DNA of 64,000 nucleotides, taken from NCBI RefSeq assembly GCF_019402645.1, contig NZ_VKKS01000001.1, forward strand, positions 968,901 through 1,032,900, written 5' to 3'. The notes under the pieces were generated by a model. That model saw only the letters and a program-made list of their open reading frames with translations, ran no database searches and had not been told where the DNA came from. The DNA is from Morganella morganii (GTDB taxonomy: Bacteria; Pseudomonadota; Gammaproteobacteria; Enterobacterales; Enterobacteriaceae). The position numbers and the translations under genes were made by a program. How positions within the stretch are numbered: the stretch's first letter is position 1; every line of letters starts with the position of its first letter. Positions 1 through 7,806 of this stretch are shown piece after piece.

Positions 1-2
1 AA

Positions 3-28
3 TTCCGGTAAACCAAGGTTTCCGGGAA
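3..28. other. hix/gix-like DNA invertase crossover site
   Basis: This is a 26-bp imperfect palindrome with two 12-bp arms around a central AA. The left arm is TTCCGGTAAACC and 10 of its 12 positions pair with the right arm. The 12+2+12 layout, the AAACC-AA-GGTTT centre and the outer TT/AA match the recombination sites of Hin, Gin, Cin and Pin. It lies 62 bp upstream of an invertase gene of that family, where such sites normally sit. No second copy was found in the window, so the partner and the inverting DNA are inferred to lie to the left. Confidence 0.72.
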
Positions 29-90
29 TGCAGCCATAACCGGATAAATCCGTAATAATCCCGTCATTACAGTAAACATGAGGGAAAACA

Positions 91-660
91 ATGGCTGTCA
101 TCGGCTATATCCGCGTATCAACAACTGACCAAAACAGCGATTTACAGCGAAACGCGCTCATCAGCATAAATTGCGACCAGATTTTTGAGGACAAAATGAG
201 CGGTAAAACTGCCATCAGACCGGGACTGAAACGGGCATTAAAGGCCATTCAGCCGGGCGATACACTGGCAGTGTGGAAGCTGGACAGGCTCGGGCGCAGT
301 GTCAAAAACCTGATAGCCCTGATATCTGATCTGCATGAACGTGGCGCACACTTCCGGTCACTGACGGACAGCATTGATACCAGCACCGCGATGGGGCGCT
401 TTTTCTTTCACGTCATGTCAGCGCTGGCAGAAATGGAACGCGAGTTGATAGTGGAGCGGACGTTAGCGGGGCTGGCCGCAGCGAGAGCACAGGGCAGAGT
501 CGGCGGAAGACCGGCAGCACTGACACAAAATGACCGGGAGCAAATCGGCCGCCTGCTGGATAAAGGGCACTCCCGGCAGCAACTGGCGATTATTTATGGT
601 GTGGGGGTATCGACTATTTACCGGTATTTTCCGGCGGGAGACACAGAGAACGTTAATTAG
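91..660 (+). CDS. Serine DNA invertase, Gin/Pin type
   Basis: This is a site-specific serine recombinase that inverts DNA between paired crossover sites. The N-terminal catalytic domain (about 1-135) has the nucleophile Ser10 in IRVSTTDQ, the family stretch KLDRLGRS, and RSLTDSIDTS followed by MGRFFFHVM and AEMERELI. The C-terminal helix-turn-helix is at about 140-180 (RQQLAIIYGVGVSTIYRYF). The 189-aa length and the sequence are close to Mu Gin and e14 Pin rather than to Tn3 resolvases. A GAGGG ribosome site precedes the ATG. In relatives the Fis-bound enhancer lies in the 5' part of the gene; I could not confirm it here. The adjacent crossover site supports a phage tail-fibre or surface switch outside the window. 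Confidence 0.92.
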   Translation: MAVIGYIRVSTTDQNSDLQRNALISINCDQIFEDKMSGKTAIRPGLKRALKAIQPGDTLAVWKLDRLGRSVKNLIALISDLHERGAHFRSLTDSIDTSTAMGRFFFHVMSALAEMERELIVERTLAGLAAARAQGRVGGRPAALTQNDREQIGRLLDKGHSRQQLAIIYGVGVSTIYRYFPAGDTENVN

Positions 661-725
661 CACATACTTGAATATTAGATAGCGAGGAATATTGAACCAA
701 TTTCGCACCGTGCTAAAGTTAAGCT

Positions 726-953
726 TCAATCTTCCTTCGGATATTCAAACCCGCGCGGGAACTTTTTCCCGACCTCCCTGTAGTACTCCAGTCTCTCTCT
801 GAAGTACGGGCGCAAATGCTCGGGCTGCTGGTTTTCTGTTTCGTACAGATCATACGGCAGTCCGAGTCTTTCTTTGTACGCGATACCGGAGGCGGCTAAA
901 TCGGCATTAATTTTGTCTTTTTCGTCTTGGGTCAGGTTGGCGATATTGTGCAT
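726..953 (-). CDS. DNA polymerase III theta subunit homologue (HolE/Hot-like)
   Basis: This 75-aa protein matches the HolE family along its length. Shared stretches are INADLAASGIAYKERLGLP near the N-terminus and QPEHLRPYFRERL in the middle. Theta binds and stabilises the epsilon proofreading subunit of DNA polymerase III, and phage P1 encodes a homologue called Hot. The gene lies between a phage-type invertase and an integrase, on the integrase strand and 13 bp downstream of the integrase stop codon. It is therefore most likely an element-borne theta rather than the chromosomal holE. The start is the ATG at 953. Function in this host is inference; family membership is well supported. Confidence 0.85.
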   Translation of the reverse strand: MHNIANLTQDEKDKINADLAASGIAYKERLGLPYDLYETENQQPEHLRPYFRERLEYYREVGKKFPRGFEYPKED

Positions 954-965
954 GTTGGTTTCCTG

Positions 966-2129
966 TTACTTTGAGATTTCGTCAATATAGTCAGCGAACC
1001 ACTGCATCATATTTCTGCGCTGATCAAGGTATTCGGCATGGTTATAAATGCCGCGTATTGCGTTACGGTCAACGTGGGCAAGTTGTCGCTCTATCAGGTC
1101 ACGGTCAAATCCGTTTTCATTAAGTATAGTGCTGAACTGGTGGCGAAATCCGTGACCGCTTGCTATTCCGTCAAAACCTATTTGCCGGATTACCAACAAT
1201 ACAGCATTTTCACTTATTGGCTTTCTTTTATCATTTCTTCCGGGGAAAACCAGGTTGGATATGCCGGATGTCATAGGCTTAATTTGTTCCATCAGCGCGA
1301 CGACCTGATCTGACATCGGTACGACATGCGGCTTTCTGTTTTTCATCACTTCGGAAGATATGGTGATCACCTTGTTTTCAAAATCGACGTCTGACCATTG
1401 CATAGACCGGAGTTCTTTGGTTCTCAGAGCCGTGTATTGCAAAACCTGTGTGGCTATCTTGCTGATGGTGCTGCCGGAGAAAGTCGATAGCGCTTTGTTA
1501 AAAGCAGGTATCTGCTCTTTGGTGAGGAATGGGTAGTGCTTTTTCCGGTAACCGCGTTCGGCATCAACCAGGTCAGGGGCTGGGTTATATTTAGAGCGCC
1601 CTGTTATAACCGCGTACCTGAATACCTCCCCGCAGCGACGGCGGGCTTTGCTCGCTCTTTCCATTGCGCCACGGCTCTCGAAATGGCGTATCACATCTAC
1701 AACACGCAGCGGATCCATTGATGCAATGTCTTCTCCGCCGATAATCGGTAAGACATCATCATTAAACATGGATAGCATTTCTTTTCTGTAACCGGCAGAC
1801 CATACCTCTTTTTTAAACTCGTACCATTCACGGAAAACACTTTCAAAAGTGATGATGCTTTTTTCTTGTGATGTTTCCTTCTTTGTTTCCAGTGATCCGC
1901 CGGTGGCAAGGATTGATTTTGCTGAGGCGTGAAGTTTACGGGCTTCTATTAATGATATTTCCGGATACGACCCGATGACATGAGTTTGTTCTTTCCCGTC
2001 TTTACGATACCGGAAGCGCCAAATTTTTCCGCCGCCTTTCGAGATGAAAAGAAACAGCCCACCACTGTCTGACAATCGGTATGACTTTTCTTTCGGCTTG
2101 GCCGCTTCTATCTGTTTTATTGTCAGCAT
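966..2129 (-). CDS. P4-type tyrosine integrase (IntS-like)
   Basis: This phage or island integrase of 387 aa recombines attP with a tRNA attachment site. An N-terminal arm-binding domain (about 1-85, LTIKQIEAAKPKEKSYRLSD) precedes a SAM-like core-binding domain and a C-terminal catalytic domain. The catalytic residues appear as Arg in TALRTKELRSMQW, His-x-x-Arg in HGFRHQFS and the Tyr nucleophile in IRGIYNHAEY. I chose the ATG at 2129 because AAAGGTG lies just upstream and P4-type integrases begin at this motif; the frame is open to 2180. It reads away from tRNA-Arg(CCU), 164 bp from it, the same site used by E. coli IntS of prophage CPS-53. It appears intact. Confidence 0.92.
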   Translation of the reverse strand: MLTIKQIEAAKPKEKSYRLSDSGGLFLFISKGGGKIWRFRYRKDGKEQTHVIGSYPEISLIEARKLHASAKSILATGGSLETKKETSQEKSIITFESVFREWYEFKKEVWSAGYRKEMLSMFNDDVLPIIGGEDIASMDPLRVVDVIRHFESRGAMERASKARRRCGEVFRYAVITGRSKYNPAPDLVDAERGYRKKHYPFLTKEQIPAFNKALSTFSGSTISKIATQVLQYTALRTKELRSMQWSDVDFENKVITISSEVMKNRKPHVVPMSDQVVALMEQIKPMTSGISNLVFPGRNDKRKPISENAVLLVIRQIGFDGIASGHGFRHQFSTILNENGFDRDLIERQLAHVDRNAIRGIYNHAEYLDQRRNMMQWFADYIDEISK

Positions 2130-2293
2130 GTGGGCACCTTTGTGATGATTTCGTTTTGATGCCCACAAATATGCCCGCAAAATTGCGGTTCAGTCAAGTA
2201 ACGTGTGGTTATGGTCGGTAACAGTGAATTCTGTGAAGTGCTGATTTTTCAAGGGGTATTGGTAACAGAGGGTAATGCGAGGTTATTCGGTCT

Positions 2294-2368
2294 TGGTGTC
2301 CCCTGCAGGAATCGAACCTGCAATTAGCCCTTAGGAGGGGCTTGTTATATCCATTTAACTAAGAGGAC
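2294..2368 (-). tRNA. argW: tRNA-Arg (anticodon CCU)
   Basis: The reverse strand folds as a 75-nt tRNA: acceptor GTCCTCT pairing near the 3' end, anticodon stem-loop with CCU, T arm GCAGG-TTCGATT-CCTGC, and an encoded 3' CCA. It is nearly identical to E. coli argW, which reads the rare AGG codon. The integrase gene next to its 3' end shows that this tRNA is the attachment site. The gene is complete, so the element reconstituted the 3' end on integration. Confidence 0.96.
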
Positions 2369-2400
2369 GCGCATTGATAGCATCGGAAAAAAGCGGGTTT

Positions 2401-2429
2401 ATCTTACTCAGTCATTCCTGATTAATCAA
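2401..2429 (-). promoter_or_regulatory. Predicted sigma-70 promoter of argW
   Basis: On the minus strand a -35 hexamer TTGATT (2424-2429) is separated by 17 bp from a -10 hexamer TAAGAT (2401-2406). The expected start is about 25 nt upstream of the tRNA 5' end. Spacing and hexamers are close to consensus. This is prediction only. Confidence 0.55.
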
Positions 2430-2491
2430 ATTTTTAGCGACTGTATGGTTACTTTGGCACCGGTCAGATAATCACCGGTGCCGTACCGTTA

Positions 2492-3301
2492 TTATTTACG
2501 GCTCATTTTCCGGGATTTTTCTGTCGCGCTGCGGACACCAGCCATTACTGCCTGACGCAAACCTGTTTCTTCCAGTTTGATGACTGCTTCAATCGTGGTT
2601 CCGCCCGGCGAGCAGACCATGTCTTTCAGTTCTCCGGGATGTTTACCGGTTTCGAGAACCATTTTTGCCGAACCCATAACAGTTTGTGCTGCAAACTCAT
2701 ATGCCTGTTTACGCGGCATACCGCCGGCCACAGCGGCATCTGCCATAGCTTCAATGAACATAAAAACATAAGCGGGGGCAGAACCGCTGACGCCGATCAC
2801 TGTATCAATCAGTGATTCCGGAACTAATTCGGCGCGGCTGAAGCTGCGGCACAGCGACATGACCTGTTCAGTTTCTTCATCTGTCAGATAAGAATTAACG
2901 GTAACCGATGTCATACCCGCATTGACCAATGCTGGCGTATTCGGCATCAGGCGGACGACTTTGGCAGATGGCGGCAGGGCAGCTTCCAGACTTTCCAGAG
3001 TCACACCAGCGGCCATCGAAATAATAAGGGTATTCTGTTTCAGACAGGGAGAAATATCCCGTAATACGCCGGGAACGGCATAAGGTTTTACACCTATAAA
3101 AATAATATCGGATTGTTCCGCCACCTGCTGAGCGTGAGCTTCTCCGTGAACACCGAATTCCTGAGCCACGCGGTTTGTACTGGCCGGGCTGTGGTTATGC
3201 ACAAAAACAGTATCAGGGGTAATAATTTGTCCTGAAATCAGGCCATTAAGGATTGCTTTCCCCATATTCCCGCAACCAATAAATCCGACTTTTTTATTCA
3301 T
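2492..3301 (-). CDS. proC: Pyrroline-5-carboxylate reductase
   Basis: ProC reduces 1-pyrroline-5-carboxylate to proline with NAD(P)H in the cytoplasm. The 269-aa protein has the N-terminal Rossmann motif VGFIGCGNMGKAIL, a middle segment VVRLMPNTPALVNAG, and the C-terminal signature with MVCSPGGTTIEAV. The ATG at 3301 is preceded by AGGAGCT. The frame is open further upstream, but the extra residues precede the Rossmann fold and are unlikely to be translated. In E. coli proC is elsewhere and yfdC sits between argW and mlaA, so this is either a relocated or a second proC. The gene is divergent from mlaA. Confidence 0.93.
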   Translation of the reverse strand: MNKKVGFIGCGNMGKAILNGLISGQIITPDTVFVHNHSPASTNRVAQEFGVHGEAHAQQVAEQSDIIFIGVKPYAVPGVLRDISPCLKQNTLIISMAAGVTLESLEAALPPSAKVVRLMPNTPALVNAGMTSVTVNSYLTDEETEQVMSLCRSFSRAELVPESLIDTVIGVSGSAPAYVFMFIEAMADAAVAGGMPRKQAYEFAAQTVMGSAKMVLETGKHPGELKDMVCSPGGTTIEAVIKLEETGLRQAVMAGVRSATEKSRKMSRK

Positions 3302-3483
3302 GATAGCTCCTGTGTTGCCGCTGAAAACTGACCGGAAGAGCAGGATACCACTCTGCGGCTCCGGGGTAACCCGGTAATTTCGGCATGATTTACATACACA
3401 AATATACAAAATCCGGGTAATATTGACCTATTATAGATACGTGAAACTGTAAAATTTACTCACGTTTTGGCATGGAGAAACAT

Positions 3484-4242
3484 ATGAAGTATCAGGTTAG
3501 TGGCCTGACACTTGCTGCGGTGCTGCTCATTGGCGGGTGCGCAAGTTCGGATCAGACACCGGGAACGCGCAGTGATCCGCTTGAAGGGTTTAACCGCACA
3601 ATGTTCGATTTTAACTATAATGTGCTGGATCCCTATGTGCTCAGACCGGTTGCGGTCGCCTGGCGTGATTATGTGCCGGCACCGGCACGAAACGGTACCA
3701 TCAACTTCCTCGGTAACCTCGAAGAGCCGGCCAGTATGGTCAACAATTTTCTGCGCGGTGATTTTTATCAGGGATTCAAGCATTTTAACCGCTTTTTCCT
3801 GAATACGGTCTTCGGACTGGGCGGCCTGATTGATGTTGCGTCTATGGCGAACCCGAAACTGGCAAAAACAGAACCGGCCCGTTTTGGTAATACCTTAGGA
3901 AACTATGGTGTCGGGTACGGGCCTTACGTGGTTATTCCGGGCTATGGCGGCTGGACACCGCGGGTGGATGGCGGCGACTGGCTGGATACCACGTATCCGA
4001 TGCTGAGTTATCTGACAATCTGGATGGGTGTCGGTAAATGGGCTATCGAAGGTATCGATAATCGTGCACAGGCACTGGATGCGGAAGGTGTTCTGCATAA
4101 CTCCAGCGACCCGTATCTGATGATGCGTGAAGCCTATTTCCAGCGTAATGATTTCCTGGCATCAGGCGGAGAACTGAAGGTACAGGAAAACCCGAATGCG
4201 GCCGCGATTGCCGATGATCTGGATTCAATTGACAGTGAATAG
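3484..4242 (+). CDS. mlaA: Outer-membrane lipoprotein MlaA (VacJ)
   Basis: MlaA removes mislocalised phospholipids from the outer leaflet of the outer membrane and passes them through MlaC to the MlaFEDB complex. The 252-aa protein has a lipoprotein signal with lipobox IGG and Cys19, then the conserved DPLEGFNRTMFDFNY and the family core with FGNTLGNYGVGYGPYVVIPG. I chose the ATG at 3484 because GGAG lies 6 nt upstream; an in-frame ATG at 3472 lacks such a site. The neighbour fadL is also its neighbour in E. coli. It ends at a strong hairpin shared with convergent fadL. Confidence 0.95.
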   Translation: MKYQVSGLTLAAVLLIGGCASSDQTPGTRSDPLEGFNRTMFDFNYNVLDPYVLRPVAVAWRDYVPAPARNGTINFLGNLEEPASMVNNFLRGDFYQGFKHFNRFFLNTVFGLGGLIDVASMANPKLAKTEPARFGNTLGNYGVGYGPYVVIPGYGGWTPRVDGGDWLDTTYPMLSYLTIWMGVGKWAIEGIDNRAQALDAEGVLHNSSDPYLMMREAYFQRNDFLASGGELKVQENPNAAAIADDLDSIDSE

Positions 4243-4262
4243 TTTGTCTGTGGCAGATAAAC

Positions 4263-4295
4263 AAAAAGTTCTGATCAGTGATCAGAACTTTTTTT
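4263..4295. terminator. Bidirectional rho-independent terminator, mlaA/fadL
   Basis: The 10-bp arms GTTCTGATCA (4268-4277) and TGATCAGAAC (4279-4288) form a hairpin once the central bases open as a loop. It is flanked by five A on the left and seven T on the right, so it can stop both convergent transcripts. Confidence 0.88.
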
Positions 4296-4314
4296 ACGCA
4301 CTCAGCCGGGAAAA

Positions 4315-5655
4315 TCAGAAGGTGTAGTTAAAATTAACGCCGTATAACCAGGCTTTACCGGAGGAGCTGAACTCGTAATTTGGCATTTGCAGGTTCGGAT
4401 TTCCCAGTTTACCGCCGATAGCTGCAAGCTGATCTTTGCTCATCAACGGCTCAGAGATATCGACTTTGCGGCCATGCATATAGGCAACGCCCACATCAAC
4501 AGAGGCATCTTTATTAAATGCATAAGTTGAACCCAGGCTGAACCAGATACGATCCTGGTCCGGAATGGAAATTGAGCGGTTGTTTGCCGGTACCGGGCTG
4601 TCATCAAAAGCAATACCACCGCGGAAGGTCCAGTTATCGTCGTGATAATAGGTGGTACCTAATGCTACACGGTATGCATTTTCAAAACCTTCATGCTTTT
4701 CAAACAGAACGTCGCCGTTTCCTTTATCTGTTGCTTTCAGCTCTTTAAACGTGTCCCAGCCGGTATAAGCAAAGGTATAGTGAACTGCCCATTTTGGTGC
4801 TACGCGGTGATAAGCTGAGAATTCCCAGACATCCGGTAAATTCAGATCCAGCTTACCTTTGGCGGAACGATCAAGAAGCCCCGGGATATTTTGGGTGAAG
4901 TCCCCGTCTTTAAATTTCACCGTGACTTTGGAACGGTAGGTCAGGCTGAAACGATTGTCTTTATCCGGTTCATATAACATACCGGCGTTCCAGCCGTAAC
5001 CCCAGCCATCACCTTTCAGCCTGGCAAGATTAGAGTTTGCAGGAATTTTTGCTAATGCAGGATTTTTGGTCAGCCCTGCCGCAACCTGGCCTAATTCACC
5101 AGTATGACGGGAAATCTCAGCATCGGCATAAACGGCATTCAGCCCCAGACCAAAGCTGAAATTGTCATTCAGACGGTAAGCGCCCGCCACGTTAAAGTTG
5201 GCAGTAACGAGATCGGTTTTACCGCCGATAGCACCGGCGGAGTAGTTATCTTTGAACTCAGTTGCCAGGCCGTAGTTTGTGGTGGTTGATGCGCCGACTG
5301 ACCATTTTTCATTAATCGGCATAATAAAATGCAGATTCGGTACCACAGCGCTTGGCGCGATATCTTTAGCGTCAGTGCTGTTACCGGTCAGCGGGGATTT
5401 GCCGCTGATATCCACTGACGGGTTGATCAGAATCGCACCTGCGGACATAGAAGGGCGATCAAATAATGTCATTGCTGCCGGGTTGCGGCTGCCGACGCTG
5501 GCATCATCTGCCACGGCACCTTCCCCTGAAAATGCGCGTCCGAGTGCAGACGTGGAATACTCATTTAATTGAAAACCCGCCGCAAAAGTCTGTGTTGCTG
5601 TTAACGAAACTGCCACTGCCAGTGCTGAACGAGTGAACAGGTTTTTCTGGTTCAT
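4315..5655 (-). CDS. fadL: Long-chain fatty acid outer-membrane transporter FadL
   Basis: FadL is a 14-stranded beta-barrel that takes up long-chain fatty acids. The 446-aa product has a signal peptide (cleavage near TFA-AGF), then the mature N-terminus [18 protein letters not shown], including the conserved NPA segment ([13 protein letters not shown]) of the hatch, and ends in aromatic Phe (NFNYTF) as outer-membrane barrels do. The ATG at 5655 is preceded by AAGAGGG; a TTG two codons upstream is less likely. A FadR-like operator lies about 90 bp upstream, and the fadI-fadJ degradation genes are close by, so uptake and catabolism are probably co-regulated. Confidence 0.95.
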   Translation of the reverse strand: MNQKNLFTRSALAVAVSLTATQTFAAGFQLNEYSTSALGRAFSGEGAVADDASVGSRNPAAMTLFDRPSMSAGAILINPSVDISGKSPLTGNSTDAKDIAPSAVVPNLHFIMPINEKWSVGASTTTNYGLATEFKDNYSAGAIGGKTDLVTANFNVAGAYRLNDNFSFGLGLNAVYADAEISRHTGELGQVAAGLTKNPALAKIPANSNLARLKGDGWGYGWNAGMLYEPDKDNRFSLTYRSKVTVKFKDGDFTQNIPGLLDRSAKGKLDLNLPDVWEFSAYHRVAPKWAVHYTFAYTGWDTFKELKATDKGNGDVLFEKHEGFENAYRVALGTTYYHDDNWTFRGGIAFDDSPVPANNRSISIPDQDRIWFSLGSTYAFNKDASVDVGVAYMHGRKVDISEPLMSKDQLAAIGGKLGNPNLQMPNYEFSSSGKAWLYGVNFNYTF

Positions 5656-5740
5656 GACCAAAACCCTCTTGTTTATTTTGTTTATGTACTACTTTGGTAG
5701 TTAGAAGTAGCGCCGGATTGTATGTTTGCTTGTGGATATG

Positions 5741-5757
5741 ACAAATCAGACCAGTTG
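5741..5757 (-). promoter_or_regulatory. Candidate FadR operator upstream of fadL
   Basis: On the minus strand AACTGGTCTGATTTGT matches the FadR consensus AACTGGTCNGACCAGTT well in the left half and centre and weakly in the right. It lies between fadL and yfcZ, on the promoter side of fadL. E. coli fadL is repressed by FadR, so the assignment rests on motif plus context. Confidence 0.6.
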
Positions 5758-5992
5758 AGAGAGTATAGAATCAGCACACTGAAATGTTATTTTTTTGTAT
5801 AAAACAGGCGGATTGAGATGCAGAAATGAGATTTAGGTAACAAAAAATTAACAATAATGATTTTTTTCAGGGCAAAAAGTGGCTTTAGCCCGAGTAGATC
5901 AAACAATAGATTGAATTTTTATGGTTTACTTTGATAAATGGTATGATTCAGTACTAAGACTGCAGGCTATTTTTAACTAACGGGAGACTGAA

Positions 5993-6289
5993 ATGGCTGA
6001 CGAAAAAAAACTGTGCAGCGCAGAAGAAACCGCAGCATGCTGCTGTGTGGATGTAGGCACTATTATTGATAACGAAAGCTGCACCTCTTCTTTCGGACGC
6101 GTATTTGCATCTAAAGCAGATGCTGAGCAGATGATGGCGACACTGACTGCCAAAGCAAATGCAGCAGCCTCTGAGCCATGCAAAATCCACAGCGAATATA
6201 AAGAAACTGCTGATGGTGTTGAGCTGAAAGCGGATTTCACTTTCAGCTGCCAGGCTGAAACACTGATCTTTGAACTGGGTCTGCGTTAA
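5993..6289 (+). CDS. yfcZ: YfcZ/YiiS family protein
   Basis: This conserved 98-aa protein of unknown function sits between fadL and fadI as in E. coli. It is acidic and Cys-rich near the N-terminus (CCCVDVGTIIDNE), followed by FGRVFASKADAEQMMATLTAKA and a C-terminal FSCQAETLIFELGLR. GGGAG precedes the ATG. It is followed by its own terminator, so it is probably a single-gene unit. The position next to fad genes hints at a link to fatty-acid metabolism, but I see no catalytic motif. Confidence 0.9.
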   Translation: MADEKKLCSAEETAACCCVDVGTIIDNESCTSSFGRVFASKADAEQMMATLTAKANAAASEPCKIHSEYKETADGVELKADFTFSCQAETLIFELGLR

Positions 6290-6318
6290 TTCATCCGAAT
6301 AATACGCAAACTAAATTC

Positions 6319-6350
6319 AGGCCTCCGATGAATATGGGGGCCTTTTTTTA
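6319..6350 (+). terminator. Rho-independent terminator after yfcZ
   Basis: The arms AGGCCTCC (6319-6326) and GGGGGCCT (6336-6343) form an 8-bp stem with one G-T pair, followed by a run of seven T. Confidence 0.85.
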
Positions 6351-6445
6351 TCTGTTTTCTATCTATGAAAAGTTTATTTCCCTGAGCCACCTCGCATTTT
6401 TCCGCTATTCATATTGCGTGAATGCAACATGATGTTAACAATGAA

Positions 6446-6462
6446 ATCAGGTCAGACCACCG
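6446..6462 (-). promoter_or_regulatory. Candidate FadR operator upstream of fadI
   Basis: The minus strand contains the full FadR core TGGTCTGACC with a partial right half. It lies 40 bp upstream of the fadI start codon. The E. coli fadIJ operon is FadR-repressed, so this is likely a genuine operator. Confidence 0.72.
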
Positions 6463-6501
6463 TCAGTTCGTGATAACCTCTCATCATGTAAGGATGAACG
6501 A

Positions 6502-7794
6502 ATGAAGCAGGCACAGGCAGAACGCATTGCAATTGTTGACGGATTGCGGACTCCGTTTACCCGGCAGTCCACGGTATACCGTGATATTCCGGCGGTTGAG
6601 CTGGGACGGGCGGTAGTGCAGGAACTCCTTTTTCGTCAGTCATTTCCGGCAGAACTGGTCGATCTTGTCGTTTTCGGCCAGGTGATACAGATGCCTGCTG
6701 CACCCAACATCGCCCGTGAAATTGTCCTCAGTACAGGGTTGCCGGTGACAACGGATGCGTACTCGGTTACCCGTGCCTGTGCCACCAGTTTTCAGGCGAT
6801 TGCGGGTGCCGCACAGGCGATACAGTGCGGACAAAGTCAGATAGCTGTAGCGGGCGGAGCAGATTCCGCCTCTGTGCTTCCGATCGGTGTGTCACGCAAA
6901 CTGGCCGGGGTGTTGCTGGATCTCAGTAAAGCGCGAAAATTATCGCAGAAACTCCGGCTGCTGGGGGCTTTGCGGCCGCGCGACCTCCTGCCGGTTGCCC
7001 CGGCGGTGGCGGAATACTCCACCGGTCTGCGTATGGGCGATACCGCCGAACAGATGGCAAAACGTTACCATATCAGCCGTCAGGCTCAGGATGCGTTTGC
7101 GCACCAGTCACATCAGGCCGCCACGCAGGCATGGACATCCGGGGTTCTGCGCGATGAGGTGATGACAGCCCGTTTCCCGCCGTTCAGCCAAATCTGTGAA
7201 GAAGATAATACCTTGCGGAAGAATTCACTGCCGGGCAGCTATGCGCAACTGAAACCGGCATTTGATAAACGCCACGGTACGGTGACAGCAGCAAACAGCA
7301 CACCGCTGACAGACGGTGCGGCTGCCGTGCTGATGACGACCGAAACACGCGCCCGTGAACTCGGTCTGACCCCGCTGGGGTTCCTGCGCAGCTATGCATT
7401 CACGGGCAACGCGGTGCAGGAAGATATGTTGCTGGGGCCGTCTTATGCAGCACCAATGGCGCTTGATCGTGCCGGACTGACATTATCTGACCTGACACTG
7501 ATTGATATGCATGAAGCCTTTGCCGCGCAGGTACTGACTAACCTGCAATGTTTTGCCAGCAATACTTTTGCCTGTGAAAAACTTAACCGGACAGCGGCGA
7601 TGGGTGAGGTGGATCCGGTGCGGTTTAATGTTCTCGGCGGGTCAATTGCCTACGGGCATCCTTTTGCGGCTACCGGTGCCCGGATGGTGACGCAGACATT
7701 ACGGGAGTTGCAGCGGCGGGGCGGCGGTTTTGCAATGACCACGGCCTGTGCGGCGGGCGGCCTCGGCGTGGCGATGATCTGGGAAACTGAATAA
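6502..7794 (+). CDS. fadI: 3-ketoacyl-CoA thiolase FadI
   Basis: This is the beta subunit of the FadIJ beta-oxidation complex and carries out thiolytic release of acetyl-CoA. The 430-aa protein (E. coli 436) has the nucleophile Cys93 in [13 protein letters not shown], the His motif [16 protein letters not shown], and the second Cys in [10 protein letters not shown] near the C-terminus. AAGGAT lies before the ATG. fadJ follows after 12 bp, so the two are co-transcribed. FadIJ is the set used in anaerobic beta-oxidation in E. coli. It is preceded by a FadR-like site. Confidence 0.95.
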   Translation: MKQAQAERIAIVDGLRTPFTRQSTVYRDIPAVELGRAVVQELLFRQSFPAELVDLVVFGQVIQMPAAPNIAREIVLSTGLPVTTDAYSVTRACATSFQAIAGAAQAIQCGQSQIAVAGGADSASVLPIGVSRKLAGVLLDLSKARKLSQKLRLLGALRPRDLLPVAPAVAEYSTGLRMGDTAEQMAKRYHISRQAQDAFAHQSHQAATQAWTSGVLRDEVMTARFPPFSQICEEDNTLRKNSLPGSYAQLKPAFDKRHGTVTAANSTPLTDGAAAVLMTTETRARELGLTPLGFLRSYAFTGNAVQEDMLLGPSYAAPMALDRAGLTLSDLTLIDMHEAFAAQVLTNLQCFASNTFACEKLNRTAAMGEVDPVRFNVLGGSIAYGHPFAATGARMVTQTLRELQRRGGGFAMTTACAAGGLGVAMIWETE

Positions 7795-7806
7795 GACGGG
7801 AGACTG

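Noticed and set aside
657-716. TTAGCAC and GTGCTAA inverted pair between the invertase and the theta homologue
   Set aside because: Only 7 bp with a 46-bp spacer. It lacks the 12+2+12 layout of a crossover site and could be chance.
2456-2482. Hairpin downstream of proC (GGCACCGGT with ACCGGTGCC)
   Set aside because: The stem is perfect, but on the proC strand it is followed by AAAGTAACC, not a T run, so I did not call a terminator.
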